64,000 nt of DNA, taken from the NCBI GenBank assembly GCA_041687755.1, contig JBDNJM010000058.1, positions 62,001 through 126,000 of the forward strand, read 5' to 3'. This document shows positions 8,639-17,876 of the stretch, one piece after another. Positions within the stretch are counted from its first letter, which is position 1. Every line of letters begins with the position of its first letter. Origin of the DNA: JBDNJM01 sp041687755. GTDB lineage: Bacteria; Planctomycetota; UBA1135; GCA-002686595. The notes beneath the pieces were generated by a model. That model was given only the letters and a program-made list of their open reading frames with translations, had not been told where the DNA came from and did not search any database. The position numbers and the translations under genes were made by a program.

Positions 8639-11080
8639 CTATAGCCCCTTCTGCTCGAGCGTGGTGCCCTCCGCAGGCGCCGAGGGGCGATCGGGAGCGA
8701 GGAGTCGTCGACCGTACCGCGAGGCCCGCAGCTTCCAGTCGCTCGTCGTCTCGGGATCCAGGAACTCGAGCAGCGCTTGCGCATTGCGGAGCGCCGCCGG
8801 CCGCAGCGGCGCGGGCAGGGCTTCGGCCTGCTCAGGACGCACGCACCAGCGAAGAAATTCGTCAGAGACGCCGCCCAGGAAGCTGGCCGGCGCGCTGAAT
8901 TCGAGCCTTGGAGCGTCCAGGAGCATGGGCTCGATGCCGGCGCAGCGAGCGCGCAGGGCGGCGTCGTCGGCGACCTCGAGGGCCGCCAGCTCGGCGAGGT
9001 TCGCGATGCCGACCTGGCCAAGGGCTAGCTCGAGACGCGGCAAGAGGCTCCGCTCCGCCGAAACGCGATGGAGATCCACGGGACCCTCGATGCGACCGAC
9101 CAGGACCAGGTCGTAGCCGGTGAGATAGGCCGAGGTCCGTGGGAACGCGGCGACCCAGGTGGCGAGCACCGTGTCCACGTCCGCGCTCGAGAGCTGGTAG
9201 AGCGGCAGCCACTGGCTGGCGATGCCGCCGGGTTCGAGGGCGGCGGCGATGCGCTGGAAGTGCTCGAGGGCGTACAGATCGCTGGAGCCGCGGGTCCAGG
9301 GGTGGATCGGATCGCTTGTGATGAGGTCCCAGCGGTCGGTAGCGCGCGCGAGGAACGGCCGGCCGTCCGAGAGCGTCAGGCGCAGGGCAGAGCTCTCGAA
9401 CAGGCCATCGAGCCACGGCTCGAACCAGCGCGCGGCCTTGAGCAGGGCCGGGGAGAGTTCGACCACGTCGAGCACCTCGAGCGCGGGTCCCGGCAGTAGG
9501 GAGGCCGCCGTCATGCCAGTGCCCAAGCCGACCACCAGGGCGCGCTCCACGTCGCCGTGCAGCACGAGCGGGATCGCGCCGAGCAGGCGCTGCAGCCGCA
9601 GGTCGATGGGGGCGGTGCCCGCGACGACCTTGCCGTTCACGCGCAGCACGCGCAGGGCGGGGGCGTCGGGATCGGCGCTCGGGCGCTCTTCGACGCTGGC
9701 CGTCGAGACCATGGAGTGGTACTCGGCGAGCAGCTCGGGGGCACCGGGCCGCGAGCGCAGGGCGAAGGCCCCGAGCAGCAGGCCGGCGGCGACGAGACTG
9801 ACACGCGCGAGCTCCACCCGCCGCGTAGAGAGCTGCCTGTGGAGCAGGCCGGCAACGGTGCTGGCGAAGAGCGACAGGGCCAGGGCGGCGGGCAGGCCGA
9901 CGACGCTCAGCAGGAGGCCACCGGCGAGGGCGCCCAGGGCTGCGCCGAGCGTATTCGCGGCGTACAGGCGCGCGAGGACGGACGTGGAGTCGCCTCCACG
10001 GGCCCGGGCCGCGGCGCCGATCGCCGCGGGCAGCGCGGCGCCGAACGCGAGCGTCGGCGGCAGCAGGGCCAGACCAGCGAGGAGGGCTTGGGCGAACCAC
10101 AGCTTCGCGGTGCCGCCGCCCGCGGTGCTGAGGTTGCGCAGGCTGCCGACCGCCGAGGCGTCGCCGATGCGTAGATCGAGCAGGAGCAGTCCGGCGAAGG
10201 CCAAAGGGGCCGCCGCGCAGGCGCACAGCGTGAACAGGTCCAGGGCGGAGCGGCCCGCGGCGAGCCAGGCGCCGGCCTGGCGCGCGCCGAGCGCGAGCCC
10301 GGCCAGGAACACGAACAGCAGGATCCCGTACGCGTGGATCGAACTGCCCGTGAGGCCTGAGAGGATCCGCGTGAGCAGAACCTCGAAGGCGAGCGCGCTG
10401 GCGCCCATCAAGGCCGTGCCGAGCAGCAGGCGACGAACGAGGGAGATCGCGGCCGGGGATTCGACGGCGGGGGTGCCGGGCGGGTCGGGCACGGCCTTGC
10501 TTCCGCCCAGGAGCAGGAGGGCCAGGAGCCCCGCGGCCGTGTCGCAGCCGGCTCCCGCCCAGAGACTGGCCGAGAATCCGAGCGCGGGCAGGATCACGAA
10601 CGGCGCGGCGAGCGCTCCGGCCGCCGCCCCTGCCGTGTTGGCGCCGTAGAACCCGCCGGTGGCCGCGCCCGCCGACTCAGGCCCCGCGATCGTCAGGCGC
10701 CCCATCAGTGGAAAGCTCGCGCCCATCGCCAGCGTCGGCGGCAGCAAGAGCAGCAGCGTCGCCACCGAGCGGGCCCCGAAGCTCGTCAGCCCCTCGATAG
10801 CCTCGAAGCCGAGCGGACTGAGGCCGGCCCAAACGGCGGTCGCGAACAAGAGCGCGGCGTAGAGGCCCTGAGGGGACGGGTGGGCGCGCAGACGCCGGCC
10901 GATGCCATCGAAGCCCGGCAGACGGGCGCCCAGGGCCATGCCGCCCATGAACCCCGCGAGCACCAGCGCGGCGCCCAGGGCATCGCTGCCGATGGCGCGC
11001 CCGGCCAGCCGCAGCCAGACGACCTGGTAGATGAGCGAGGCGGCGCCGGAGAGGAAGAAGACGAGGTCGTGGATTCGCAA
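8639..11080 (-). CDS. Fused polytopic membrane / spermidine-synthase-like protein
   Basis: 813 residues from a TTG at 11080 (MRIHDLVFFLSGAASLIYQV). The first ~480 residues are almost entirely hydrophobic helices (LGAALVLAGFMGGMALGAR, SVATLLLLLPPTLAMGASFP), an MFS-like bundle. The C-terminal ~300 residues carry a SpeE-type Rossmann fold: VVGLGTGMTAASLL (SAM/dcSAM-binding), EVLDVVELSPALL, LTLSDGRPFLARA and TSDPIHPWTRGSSDLY. This MFS-spermidine synthase fusion architecture is widespread and of unknown function; polyamine synthase activity cannot be assumed. The region upstream is a divergent promoter area shared with the gene at 11226. The gene ends 39 nt before the epimerase start. Confidence 0.85.
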   Translation of the reverse strand: MRIHDLVFFLSGAASLIYQVVWLRLAGRAIGSDALGAALVLAGFMGGMALGARLPGFDGIGRRLRAHPSPQGLYAALLFATAVWAGLSPLGFEAIEGLTSFGARSVATLLLLLPPTLAMGASFPLMGRLTIAGPESAGAATGGFYGANTAGAAAGALAAPFVILPALGFSASLWAGAGCDTAAGLLALLLLGGSKAVPDPPGTPAVESPAAISLVRRLLLGTALMGASALAFEVLLTRILSGLTGSSIHAYGILLFVFLAGLALGARQAGAWLAAGRSALDLFTLCACAAAPLAFAGLLLLDLRIGDASAVGSLRNLSTAGGGTAKLWFAQALLAGLALLPPTLAFGAALPAAIGAAARARGGDSTSVLARLYAANTLGAALGALAGGLLLSVVGLPAALALSLFASTVAGLLHRQLSTRRVELARVSLVAAGLLLGAFALRSRPGAPELLAEYHSMVSTASVEERPSADPDAPALRVLRVNGKVVAGTAPIDLRLQRLLGAIPLVLHGDVERALVVGLGTGMTAASLLPGPALEVLDVVELSPALLKAARWFEPWLDGLFESSALRLTLSDGRPFLARATDRWDLITSDPIHPWTRGSSDLYALEHFQRIAAALEPGGIASQWLPLYQLSSADVDTVLATWVAAFPRTSAYLTGYDLVLVGRIEGPVDLHRVSAERSLLPRLELALGQVGIANLAELAALEVADDAALRARCAGIEPMLLDAPRLEFSAPASFLGGVSDEFLRWCVRPEQAEALPAPLRPAALRNAQALLEFLDPETTSDWKLRASRYGRRLLAPDRPSAPAEGTTLEQKGL

Positions 11081-11225
11081 ATTCGAGTCGGGGTAGGCGC
11101 GCCGGGGCGAAGATACCCGCCGGGGGCGCCGACTCGATGGGACGGAGCCGGCAGTTGGGGGACGGAATCGTGCCCAGCGGCGTCAGAATCGAAACTCCGG
11201 TAGCGTCCCCCGCCCCGATCGCCCC

Positions 11226-11906
11226 ATGTCCACGACTTCGCAACCCGAACCGGTCCCGCGCTTCCCTGGCCCGATCGGGATCGTGGTCGCGCTCCCGGGA
11301 GAACTGGGGGTGCTGCGCGAGCAACTGCAGGACCGCGACGGCCTCGGGGGCCTGGAGTTGCGCTCCGGGAGCCTCTCCGGAGTGCCGGTTTTGGCCGCCG
11401 TTGCCGGCGTCGGCAAGGTCCGCGCGGCCCGCGCCGCGGCGCTGCTGGTGGCCGCGGGGGCGCGAGGGCTGCTCTCGGTGGGCGTTTGTGGCGGGCTGAC
11501 GCGCCGCGACGAAATCGGCAGCTTCGTCCACGCCGAGCGGGCCCTGCAGGCGGATTTTGCCGTCCGCGAGGGTCGCGAGGTGCCGGCGAACGGGGCCTGG
11601 CTCGAGGCCTGGGAGTCGGTCGTGCCGGGCCGCAGGGGGTTGTTCCTGACCGCCGATAGGCCCGTCCTGCGGCTGCACGCCCGGGTGCTGGCCTCGAGGC
11701 AATTCGGTTCTGGCGCCGTGGCCGAGATGGAGACCGCCGCAATCGCGCGGGTCGCGGCGGATGCGGACCTGCCTTGGGCCGGGCTGCGGGCGGTTTCCGA
11801 CTCCCTAGGTCTGGGCCGCAAGCTCCGCTTTGAGCACAACTACCGCGACCAGGCCGGGCGCGCTGCGGCGACGGTGGGAGCCTTCCTGGAGCGGCTCGCG
11901 CGCTGA
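11226..11906 (+). CDS. Nucleoside phosphorylase-superfamily protein (MTA/SAH nucleosidase-like)
   Basis: 226 residues. IGIVVALPGELGVLREQL at the N terminus, VAGVGKVRAARAAALLVAAGA (substrate loop) and LLSVGVCGGLT match the PNP/UDP phosphorylase family; AEMETAAIARVAADADLPW followed by LRAVSDS contains the Met-Glu that binds ribose hydroxyls and the catalytic Asp of the MTAN/HpnG group. It probably cleaves an adenosine-type thioether (5'-methylthioadenosine or SAH) or the adenosyl adduct of a hopanoid-like lipid. MTAN-like activity would suit a neighbourhood rich in SAM chemistry (radical SAM, SpeE-like), but that link is inference. Divergent from the membrane/SpeE-like gene. Confidence 0.75.
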   Translation: MSTTSQPEPVPRFPGPIGIVVALPGELGVLREQLQDRDGLGGLELRSGSLSGVPVLAAVAGVGKVRAARAAALLVAAGARGLLSVGVCGGLTRRDEIGSFVHAERALQADFAVREGREVPANGAWLEAWESVVPGRRGLFLTADRPVLRLHARVLASRQFGSGAVAEMETAAIARVAADADLPWAGLRAVSDSLGLGRKLRFEHNYRDQAGRAAATVGAFLERLAR

Positions 11907-12091
11907 GCGCTTGGCCCCGGGCCGGGAGGCGCCGTGCTTCGCTGCGTCTGCCCGCCGCAGGTCGAGGGGCAGGCGGGGCCCTCCGGGCGTTATCCTGCAG
12001 CGGCTTTAGAGTGGGGATCCCTCCAATCGGCCTGGACCCTAGGCGGTCTGGTGGCCGATATCACATCGTCGCTCCAGCCCGCCCCGCGCCC

Positions 12092-13606
12092 GTGTCCCCC
12101 CAATCCAACCCCCGATTCGCTTCGGACCAGCGTCCGCTGGTCACGCTGCTGCGGCGCAACTTCGAGCCGCTGATGCTCTCCATGCAGGTCCTGATCGACC
12201 TCATGGTGGTGCTGGTGGCATGCCTGGTGGGCTTCCAACTGGGCAAGCACCTCGGGGGCGTGGGGGCGGATCTGAGCTGGCACGTCTATCGCGAGCTCTG
12301 GCTGCTGACGGCCGCCGTCTGCCTGGTGACCTTCCACGGCTTCGGGATGTACAGCCCGGTCAAGAGCCTGCTGAACGTCGAGGAGTTCAAGGCCATCGCG
12401 AAGAGCACGCTCGTGGCGTTCCTCGTCGTGTTCACCCTAGTCGTGCTGCTGCGCGGCACGGCTCAGGAGGCTGAGGGCCCGCTGTTCGGGCCGCTGGTCG
12501 GACTGCACCGGCTGATCGACCTGAACCTCGACCCGAACGCTTTCAGCCGGGTGACGTCGATCCTGACCTTCGCGCTGATCTTCCTGTTCACGACGATCAG
12601 CCGCTTCTTCTCGTTCAAGTTCATTCAGAACCTCCACCGCCAGGGCATCGGCAACCGCAACGCCATGATCCTCGGGACGGGCAGCACCGCGCGCTGGCTG
12701 ACGCGCAAGTTCCTGCTGGTGCCGACGCTCGGCCTGCGGCTGGTGGGCTGCCTCAGCGACGACACGGCGGAAGTGGGTGAGTTCGTCGAGCGCAGCGAAG
12801 TGCTGGGCACGCTCGATGAACTGGAGTTGGCGATCGGGCGGCACAAGATCAGCGAGGTGTTCGTGGCCCTGCCCGAACGCAGCGAGGAGCAGCTGATGGA
12901 GGTCATCGGCAAGCTCGAGCGCATGGGCGTGACCTACCGCGTTGTGCCGCGTTTCTATCACCTGATGAGCCAGCGGGTAAAGATCGAGAACCTGGATTCG
13001 ATCCCGTTGATTTCGAGGCCGGATCGGCGCCTCGGGTTCGTGGCCTCGGTGGTCAAGCGCCTGCTGGACCTGTTGTTGGGCGTGGTCGCGCTGGTGCTTA
13101 CCTCACCGGTGTTCCTTGCGGCGGCGATTTGGATCAAGCGCGACTCCAAAGGCCCGGTGTTCTACAAGCAGCGGCGGATCGGCAAGGACGGACGCTCGTT
13201 CGAGATGTTCAAGTTCCGCACGATGTACTCGCATCTCGGCGGCGATGCGCCAGCTCCTACGACGCACGAGGATCCGCGCATCACGCCCGTCGGGCGCATG
13301 CTGCGGCGCTACAGCCTGGACGAGCTGCCGCAGATCCTGAACGTGATGGTCGGTCAAATGAGCATGGTCGGGCCGCGTCCAGAGATGCCGTTCATCGTGG
13401 ATTCCTACGGTCCCCTGGAGCGCGAACGGCTGCGGGCTAAGCCCGGCATCACGGGGCTGTGGCAGATCAGCTACGCTCGCAACGAGGCGATCCACGCGAA
13501 CATCGACTACGATATTTACTACGTCGAGAACCGTTCGCTGCTGCTCGACCTCGTGATCTTGTTCCTGACGTTCTTCGCGGTGGTCAAGGGCACCGGCGCC
13601 CATTGA
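12092..13606 (+). CDS. Undecaprenyl-phosphate hexose-1-phosphate transferase (initiating sugar transferase)
   Basis: Integral membrane enzyme that loads the first sugar phosphate onto the polyprenyl carrier for exopolysaccharide repeat-unit assembly. About 504 residues: N-terminal membrane domain (LIDLMVVLVACLVGFQLG and three to four further helices), a central CoA-binding-like Rossmann domain (AMILGTGSTARWLTRKF), then a re-entrant helix (LLDLLLGVVALVLTSPVFLA) and the bacterial sugar transferase domain (KGPVFYKQRRIGKDG, FKFRTM, LRRYSLDELPQILNV, MSMVGPRPEMP, KPGITGLWQIS). Start is uncertain: the frame is open from GTG 12011, but a TAGAGT overlaps that codon and GTG 12092 fits better; neither has a clear Shine-Dalgarno. 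It heads the glycan locus; its stop overlaps the next gene by 4 nt. Confidence 0.92.
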   Translation: MSPQSNPRFASDQRPLVTLLRRNFEPLMLSMQVLIDLMVVLVACLVGFQLGKHLGGVGADLSWHVYRELWLLTAAVCLVTFHGFGMYSPVKSLLNVEEFKAIAKSTLVAFLVVFTLVVLLRGTAQEAEGPLFGPLVGLHRLIDLNLDPNAFSRVTSILTFALIFLFTTISRFFSFKFIQNLHRQGIGNRNAMILGTGSTARWLTRKFLLVPTLGLRLVGCLSDDTAEVGEFVERSEVLGTLDELELAIGRHKISEVFVALPERSEEQLMEVIGKLERMGVTYRVVPRFYHLMSQRVKIENLDSIPLISRPDRRLGFVASVVKRLLDLLLGVVALVLTSPVFLAAAIWIKRDSKGPVFYKQRRIGKDGRSFEMFKFRTMYSHLGGDAPAPTTHEDPRITPVGRMLRRYSLDELPQILNVMVGQMSMVGPRPEMPFIVDSYGPLERERLRAKPGITGLWQISYARNEAIHANIDYDIYYVENRSLLLDLVILFLTFFAVVKGTGAH

Positions 13607-14778
13607 GCAGGCCGGGCGCCCCGGCGCCGCGCCGGCTGCTGCACGTCATGGAGTCGACGATCGGGGGCACCCGGCGCCACATCCGCGACGTCGGCCACGA
13701 GCTGCAGCGCCGCGGGCACGAGGTGCACCTTGCAGTCTCAGCGGAGCGCATGCCAGAGTTCGCGGAGGACGTGGCGGAGCTGCGCGGGGCCGGGGTCGAG
13801 GTGCACGAGATTCCGATGCAGCGGGCGATCGATCCGCGAGCGGACTGGCGCGACCTGCGCGCGCTCAAGCGACTCCTGAAGTCTGTGCGGCCCGAAATCG
13901 TGCACACCCACTCGAGCAAGGCAGGCGTCCTCGGGCGGGTGGCCAGCCTGCAGGCGGGCATCGGCCGGCGCGTGCACACGCCGCACACCTTCGCATTCCT
14001 GTTCGACGCGATGTTTTCAGGGCCCAAGCGGCGCCTGTTTCGCGCCCTGGAGGTTGGCCTGGCGAAGCGCTGCTCCGCGGTCGTGGCCGTGTCGGAGACG
14101 GAGGCGGAGACCATTCGTGCGAGCGGCGTCGTCGCGCCCGACAGATTGTGCGTCGTCCCGAACGGGATCGATCCGGAGCCGTATCGCAGCGCCTCTCCGG
14201 TGGCTCCGGCAGACCTGAACGCGCGCGCCGATGAGCTGCTTGTCAGCGTTGTCGGCCTGCTGAACGTGGCCAAGGGACAGGACCTGGCCCTGCGAGCGAT
14301 CGCCTTGCCCGGCCTGGAGCGGGTGCGGCTGCTGATCGCCGGACACGGCGAGGAGGAGGCGGCCCTGCGAGCGCTGGCGGGCGAACTGGGCGTCGCGGAC
14401 CGGGTGACTTTTCTGGGCTGGTGGCGCGACGTACCGGGGTTGCTGGCGGCCAGCGATGCGCTGCTGTTGCCCTCGCGCTGGGAGGGCCTGCCATACATCG
14501 CCCTCGAGGCCATGGCTTCCGGACTTCCAGTGGTTGCGACGCCGGTGGACGGGGCCCGGGAGCTGATCAGCGACGGCGTGTCCGGGTTCCGCGCGGGGGC
14601 GATCGACGCCGAGTCCATCGCGGCGGCCCTGCGCCAGCTGATCGAGGTGGGGCCTGCTGGGCGCGCTGAACTCGGCCGTGCGGGCGCTGAAATCCAGGCG
14701 CAGCGCTACAGCATCGCCTCGATGGTGGACGGCCTCGAGGCGGTCTATGCTCGCGCGCTCGATTCCCCAACGGCATGA
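13603..14778 (+). CDS. GT4-family glycosyltransferase 1
   Basis: 391 residues starting at a TTG (13603) that overlaps the upstream stop (TTGA); the longer open frame upstream lies entirely over the sugar transferase gene. GT-B retaining glycosyltransferase: N-terminal acceptor domain with RRLLHVMESTIGGTRRHI and VHTHSSKAGVLGRVAS; C-terminal nucleotide-sugar domain with LLVSVVGLLNVAKGQDL and the EGLPYIALEAMASGLPVVAT signature (E-x7-E type motif). It should transfer a sugar from an NDP donor to the lipid-linked repeat unit on the inner membrane face. The Mid-domain HTPHTFAFLFDAMF is typical of group-1 enzymes of EPS loci. Donor and linkage are unreadable. Confidence 0.9.
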   Translation: MSRPGAPAPRRLLHVMESTIGGTRRHIRDVGHELQRRGHEVHLAVSAERMPEFAEDVAELRGAGVEVHEIPMQRAIDPRADWRDLRALKRLLKSVRPEIVHTHSSKAGVLGRVASLQAGIGRRVHTPHTFAFLFDAMFSGPKRRLFRALEVGLAKRCSAVVAVSETEAETIRASGVVAPDRLCVVPNGIDPEPYRSASPVAPADLNARADELLVSVVGLLNVAKGQDLALRAIALPGLERVRLLIAGHGEEEAALRALAGELGVADRVTFLGWWRDVPGLLAASDALLLPSRWEGLPYIALEAMASGLPVVATPVDGARELISDGVSGFRAGAIDAESIAAALRQLIEVGPAGRAELGRAGAEIQAQRYSIASMVDGLEAVYARALDSPTA

Positions 14779-15908
14779 ACGCCGAAGGCCCCCCCATGCG
14801 CATCCTGCACCTGATCACGACCGTGGACGTCGGCGGCGCCGAGATGCACCTGCTCAGCCAGGTGCGCGGCCAGTCCGAGCTCGGGCACGAGGTGCGCGTG
14901 CGCTTCCTCAAGGGCGAGGGTCGGCTGACCCGAGACTTCCTCGACGCGGGCGCCCAATCGGTCGAGCGGGTGGGGTGGCGCGGTCTGGGCGCCGACGTGC
15001 GCTGGGCCGCAATCGTGCACACGCACCTGCTGAAGGCCGACGGAGTCGGCGCACTTGTTGCGACGCTCCTCGGTCGCCGAGGCGGCCTGGTTGCCAGCAA
15101 ACACAACGACGAGCGAGCCCTGCTGAGCCCCGTCTTCGGCCGCGTTCACGGCGTGCTCGGCCGGCTGCCCCGGCGCACCATTCCCCTGTCCGATCACGTG
15201 GCCGCATTCACGGCGGAGCACGGGCGCATTCCGCTCGAGCGCCAGACCCGCATCCACTACGGAATCGATCCCCAGCGATTTCGCGACGCCTGCGCCGCGC
15301 CGGCTCCTGAGCGGGCTGAGCTGCGCGCCTCGTTGGGCGCAGCCCCGGAGGACTTCGTGTTCATTTGCGTGGCGCGCTTCGCTCCGCAGAAGGCCCACGA
15401 CGTGCTGGTGCAGGCCTTCGACTCCGCCGCCGGCCGCTCGGAGCGGCGGCTGGTGCTGTGGTTGGTCGGCGACGACCCCGGCGGCGACGGGCGCACGCGC
15501 ATCGAGGCCCTGGCGGCCCAGCTGCCCCACGGCGATCGGGTCCACTTCACGGGGATCCGGCGGGACGTGCCGCACTTGATGGCCGCCAGCGACGCCTTCG
15601 TGATGAGCTCGCTGTGGGAGGGCCTGGGGCTCGTCTTCCTGGAGGCCATGGCCTGCGAGCTGCCGGTGGTTTCCAGCCGGGTCTCAGCTATCCCGGAGGT
15701 CGTGCTAGAGGGCGAGACTGGCCTGTTGGTGCCGCCCGGCGACACCGCGCCCCTGGCCGAGGCCCTCGTCACCGTCTCCGGCGACCCGGAACTTGCTCGG
15801 CGCCTGGGGTCGGCCGGCCTGCAGCGGGTGCTCGAGGAGTTCGCTATTCGGCGCATGATTCTGAGCACCCTCGACGTCTACAGGGACCTCCTCGGGTCCA
15901 GGAAGTAA
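14775..15908 (+). CDS. GT4-family glycosyltransferase 2
   Basis: 377 residues from ATG 14775 (ATGA overlap with the preceding gene); an in-frame ATG seven codons later (MRILHLITTVDVGGAEMH) is an alternative start and is where homology begins. GT-B fold: DVGGAEMHLLSQ at the N terminus, HTHLLKADGVGALV, KHNDERALLS, then FVFICVARFAPQKAHDVL, LVGDDPGGDGRTR and EGLGLVFLEAMACELPVVSS in the donor-binding domain. Predicted cytosolic, membrane-associated transferase acting on the lipid-linked glycan after the initiating transferase. The next gene is 89 nt away and unrelated in sequence. Confidence 0.9.
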   Translation: MNAEGPPMRILHLITTVDVGGAEMHLLSQVRGQSELGHEVRVRFLKGEGRLTRDFLDAGAQSVERVGWRGLGADVRWAAIVHTHLLKADGVGALVATLLGRRGGLVASKHNDERALLSPVFGRVHGVLGRLPRRTIPLSDHVAAFTAEHGRIPLERQTRIHYGIDPQRFRDACAAPAPERAELRASLGAAPEDFVFICVARFAPQKAHDVLVQAFDSAAGRSERRLVLWLVGDDPGGDGRTRIEALAAQLPHGDRVHFTGIRRDVPHLMAASDAFVMSSLWEGLGLVFLEAMACELPVVSSRVSAIPEVVLEGETGLLVPPGDTAPLAEALVTVSGDPELARRLGSAGLQRVLEEFAIRRMILSTLDVYRDLLGSRK

Positions 15909-15997
15909 GCTTCCACAACCGATGCGTGGGGGAGGGCCCCCGCCGCTGTCTCGACAGCGCCAACGCGCTCCCGCCTCCGCGCGTACTCCTGATCACC

Positions 15998-17221
15998 ATG
16001 CTGCTTCAACTCTGCGCCGTTCTCGCCCCCCAGATCCTCGGATCCGCTCCGCACACCGCCTTTCCAGCTCCGTCGGCCCTGAACACCCGGGCGGAGACGC
16101 TCGGCCCGGCCGCGCAGGATAGAGGCGGAGACCGCGGCAAAGTCACCAGCCGGGAGGAGTTCGATCGCCTGCTGCGAGACGACAAGGCGCTGGCCGCGGG
16201 CCAGACCGCCATCGACAACCTGCTGCGGGCCAACGGTGGCCTGATCGAGGTCGGCGCGCTGGAGGACAAGGCGCTGCCGCTTTTCGCGGTGCTGCCGGGG
16301 CTGCGCTATGACTTGCTCGAGACCAAGCGAACCGAGACCGTCGAGGGCACCGACGAGTGGCAGGTGGACAATTATCTGCCGCGGATGATCCACAGCGCTC
16401 CGAACGGGGACGCGTACGCGTACTCCGAGTACACCGGTTCAACCGGCGAGAAGGAGATGGACCTCTACGCGAGCTTCCGGCGGGACATCATGACGTCCGA
16501 GACGGCCTGGGCCGAGACCGACGGAAGGCTCAACCCGCGCGGGGACGCGCGGGTCGCGAGCGCGGCGCGTTCGCTGATTACGCGGGAGCTGGTCTTCGGA
16601 ATGATGCCGCACGGCCTGGCGCTGGGGCGCACGAAGCTGGCGCTGCTGCGCGTGGACGAGAGCCCGCGCGGCAAGGTCGGCGTGTACGCCCTGCGGCTCG
16701 ACCAGCCGGTGGACCTGCTCGAGACGGAGCTCGCCAGCGACTTCTTGCTGTACGTGGACATCGAGAACTGGACCGTCCTGGGTGGGACCTACACCGGCTT
16801 TGGGCTCGCGCGGCCGCGGATCGTCAATTACGACATCGTCCAGGACATCGACATCAAGATCGGCGATGCGACCAAGGAGGCCGTACGCGCCGTCTACGCC
16901 CAGCGGCGCACCGCCGAGCTGACCAACCGGGGCGAACAGGTCGACCCCGCCGCGATCGAGGCCGAATCCGCCTCGCTCAAGTTCCCGGACGCGTTCCGAA
17001 TCCCGTACCTGCGGGTCGTTCACGAGCACAGAGCGCGCTTCGAGGTCCTGCATCAGACCGAGGACGTGGTTTTCGACGCGTTCCCGGCCGCCGCGGTCCT
17101 GCCGCCCTGGCACACCCAGCGCATCTGGCAGCCGCCGTACCACGCCGACCATTGGGACCCGCCGGCGAAGGACGCCGAGGGCTCTTCCGAGGGCGAGGCG
17201 GACTCGTCCACGGACGATTAG
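15998..17221 (+). CDS. Secreted protein of unknown function
   Basis: 407 residues from ATG 15998, the only start that places a signal peptide at the N terminus (MLLQLCAVLAPQILGSAPH); the open frame upstream overlaps the glycosyltransferase. I do not recognise the family. The mature part is mixed alpha/beta and acidic, with no transmembrane helix, Cys-rich motif or obvious catalytic signature: YDLLETKRTETVEGTDEWQV, FGMMPHGLALGRTKLALLRV, YAYSEYTGSTGEKEMD and VNYDIVQDIDIKIGDATK are the most structured stretches; the C-terminal tail is acidic (EGSSEGEADSSTDD). Position inside the polysaccharide locus suggests a periplasmic or envelope role in export or processing, which is inference only. Confidence 0.75.
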   Translation: MLLQLCAVLAPQILGSAPHTAFPAPSALNTRAETLGPAAQDRGGDRGKVTSREEFDRLLRDDKALAAGQTAIDNLLRANGGLIEVGALEDKALPLFAVLPGLRYDLLETKRTETVEGTDEWQVDNYLPRMIHSAPNGDAYAYSEYTGSTGEKEMDLYASFRRDIMTSETAWAETDGRLNPRGDARVASAARSLITRELVFGMMPHGLALGRTKLALLRVDESPRGKVGVYALRLDQPVDLLETELASDFLLYVDIENWTVLGGTYTGFGLARPRIVNYDIVQDIDIKIGDATKEAVRAVYAQRRTAELTNRGEQVDPAAIEAESASLKFPDAFRIPYLRVVHEHRARFEVLHQTEDVVFDAFPAAAVLPPWHTQRIWQPPYHADHWDPPAKDAEGSSEGEADSSTDD

Positions 17222-17300
17222 GGGACCTTCCCGGGCGGGTTTCCGCGGGTTGGGCCCGGCGAGCCTCAAGGGTCCAGGCAAGACAGGCCGATAGGCCCTG

Positions 17301-17783
17301 GTGACCATGTCCGCGCCCCCTGAAGATCTCGAGACGCTGGTGGCGGACCCTGGCGGAGCCCCGCGCCACCGCGGGCCCGATCGCCGGGCCCAGCCCACGC
17401 CGCGGCTCTCCCGCTTTGCTATGGGCAAGGGCCGGCGGGTGGGGCCCCGGCGCGGCGCGGAGAGCGAGGGATCCTATGTGGACCAGTACTCGCGTCGGCT
17501 GTGGGTGCTGCTGGTGTGGGTCGCGATCATGAACATCGCCGACTCGTACTTCACCCTGGTGCATCTTCAGGCCGGCGGACTGGAGCTGAACCCGGTGGCC
17601 GACGCCCTGTTGCGCACCGGACGGATCGGGTTTGTGCTCTCGAAGTCGGCGCTGATCGGAGGGGCGCTGCTGGTCCTGTGCGTGCACAAGAACTTCCCGC
17701 TGGCGCGGGTCGGGTTGTACGTGTCGGCCGGCGTGTACACGCTGCTGGTGGCCTACCACCTGAGTCTGTTCACGACGACCTGA
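17301..17783 (+). CDS. Small membrane protein, DUF5658-like
   Basis: 160 residues from GTG 17301 (ATG 17307 is two codons in and equally possible). The first ~65 residues are basic and disordered; the remainder holds three hydrophobic helices: LWVLLVWVAIMNIADSYFTL, IGFVLSKSALIGGALLVLCV and LYVSAGVYTLLVAYHLSLF. The pattern D-x-x-x-T-x2-H/A at the end of helix 1 followed by GGLELNPVADALL is the DUF5658 hallmark (N-P after a short loop). The function of the family is unknown. It lies between the secreted unknown and the next glycosyltransferase run. Confidence 0.75.
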   Translation: MTMSAPPEDLETLVADPGGAPRHRGPDRRAQPTPRLSRFAMGKGRRVGPRRGAESEGSYVDQYSRRLWVLLVWVAIMNIADSYFTLVHLQAGGLELNPVADALLRTGRIGFVLSKSALIGGALLVLCVHKNFPLARVGLYVSAGVYTLLVAYHLSLFTTT

Positions 17784-17863
17784 GCGGGGCCGGCGCCGGG
17801 CCGACTTGGGGAGTCTGGAGGGGGCTCGAGGCAAGCGGGGGTCCGCGCGGTCCAGCTGAGCCG

Positions 17864-17869
17864 TAGACT
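17864..17869 (+). promoter_or_regulatory. Candidate -10 (TAGACT) for a leaderless transcript
   Basis: TAGACT ends exactly 7 nt before the ATG at 17877 (TAGACTGGCCGCCATG), which would place transcription initiation at or within a base of the start codon. No Shine-Dalgarno fits in that gap and no clear -35 hexamer is visible 16-18 nt upstream. The identical spacing recurs at 23099 and 47197. Confidence 0.4.
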
Positions 17870-17876
17870 GGCCGCC

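Noticed and set aside
12007..12012. TAGAGT as promoter for the sugar transferase with the GTG at 12011 as start
   Set aside because: The two overlap, so both cannot be used; the start at 12092 is preferred, but neither is firm.
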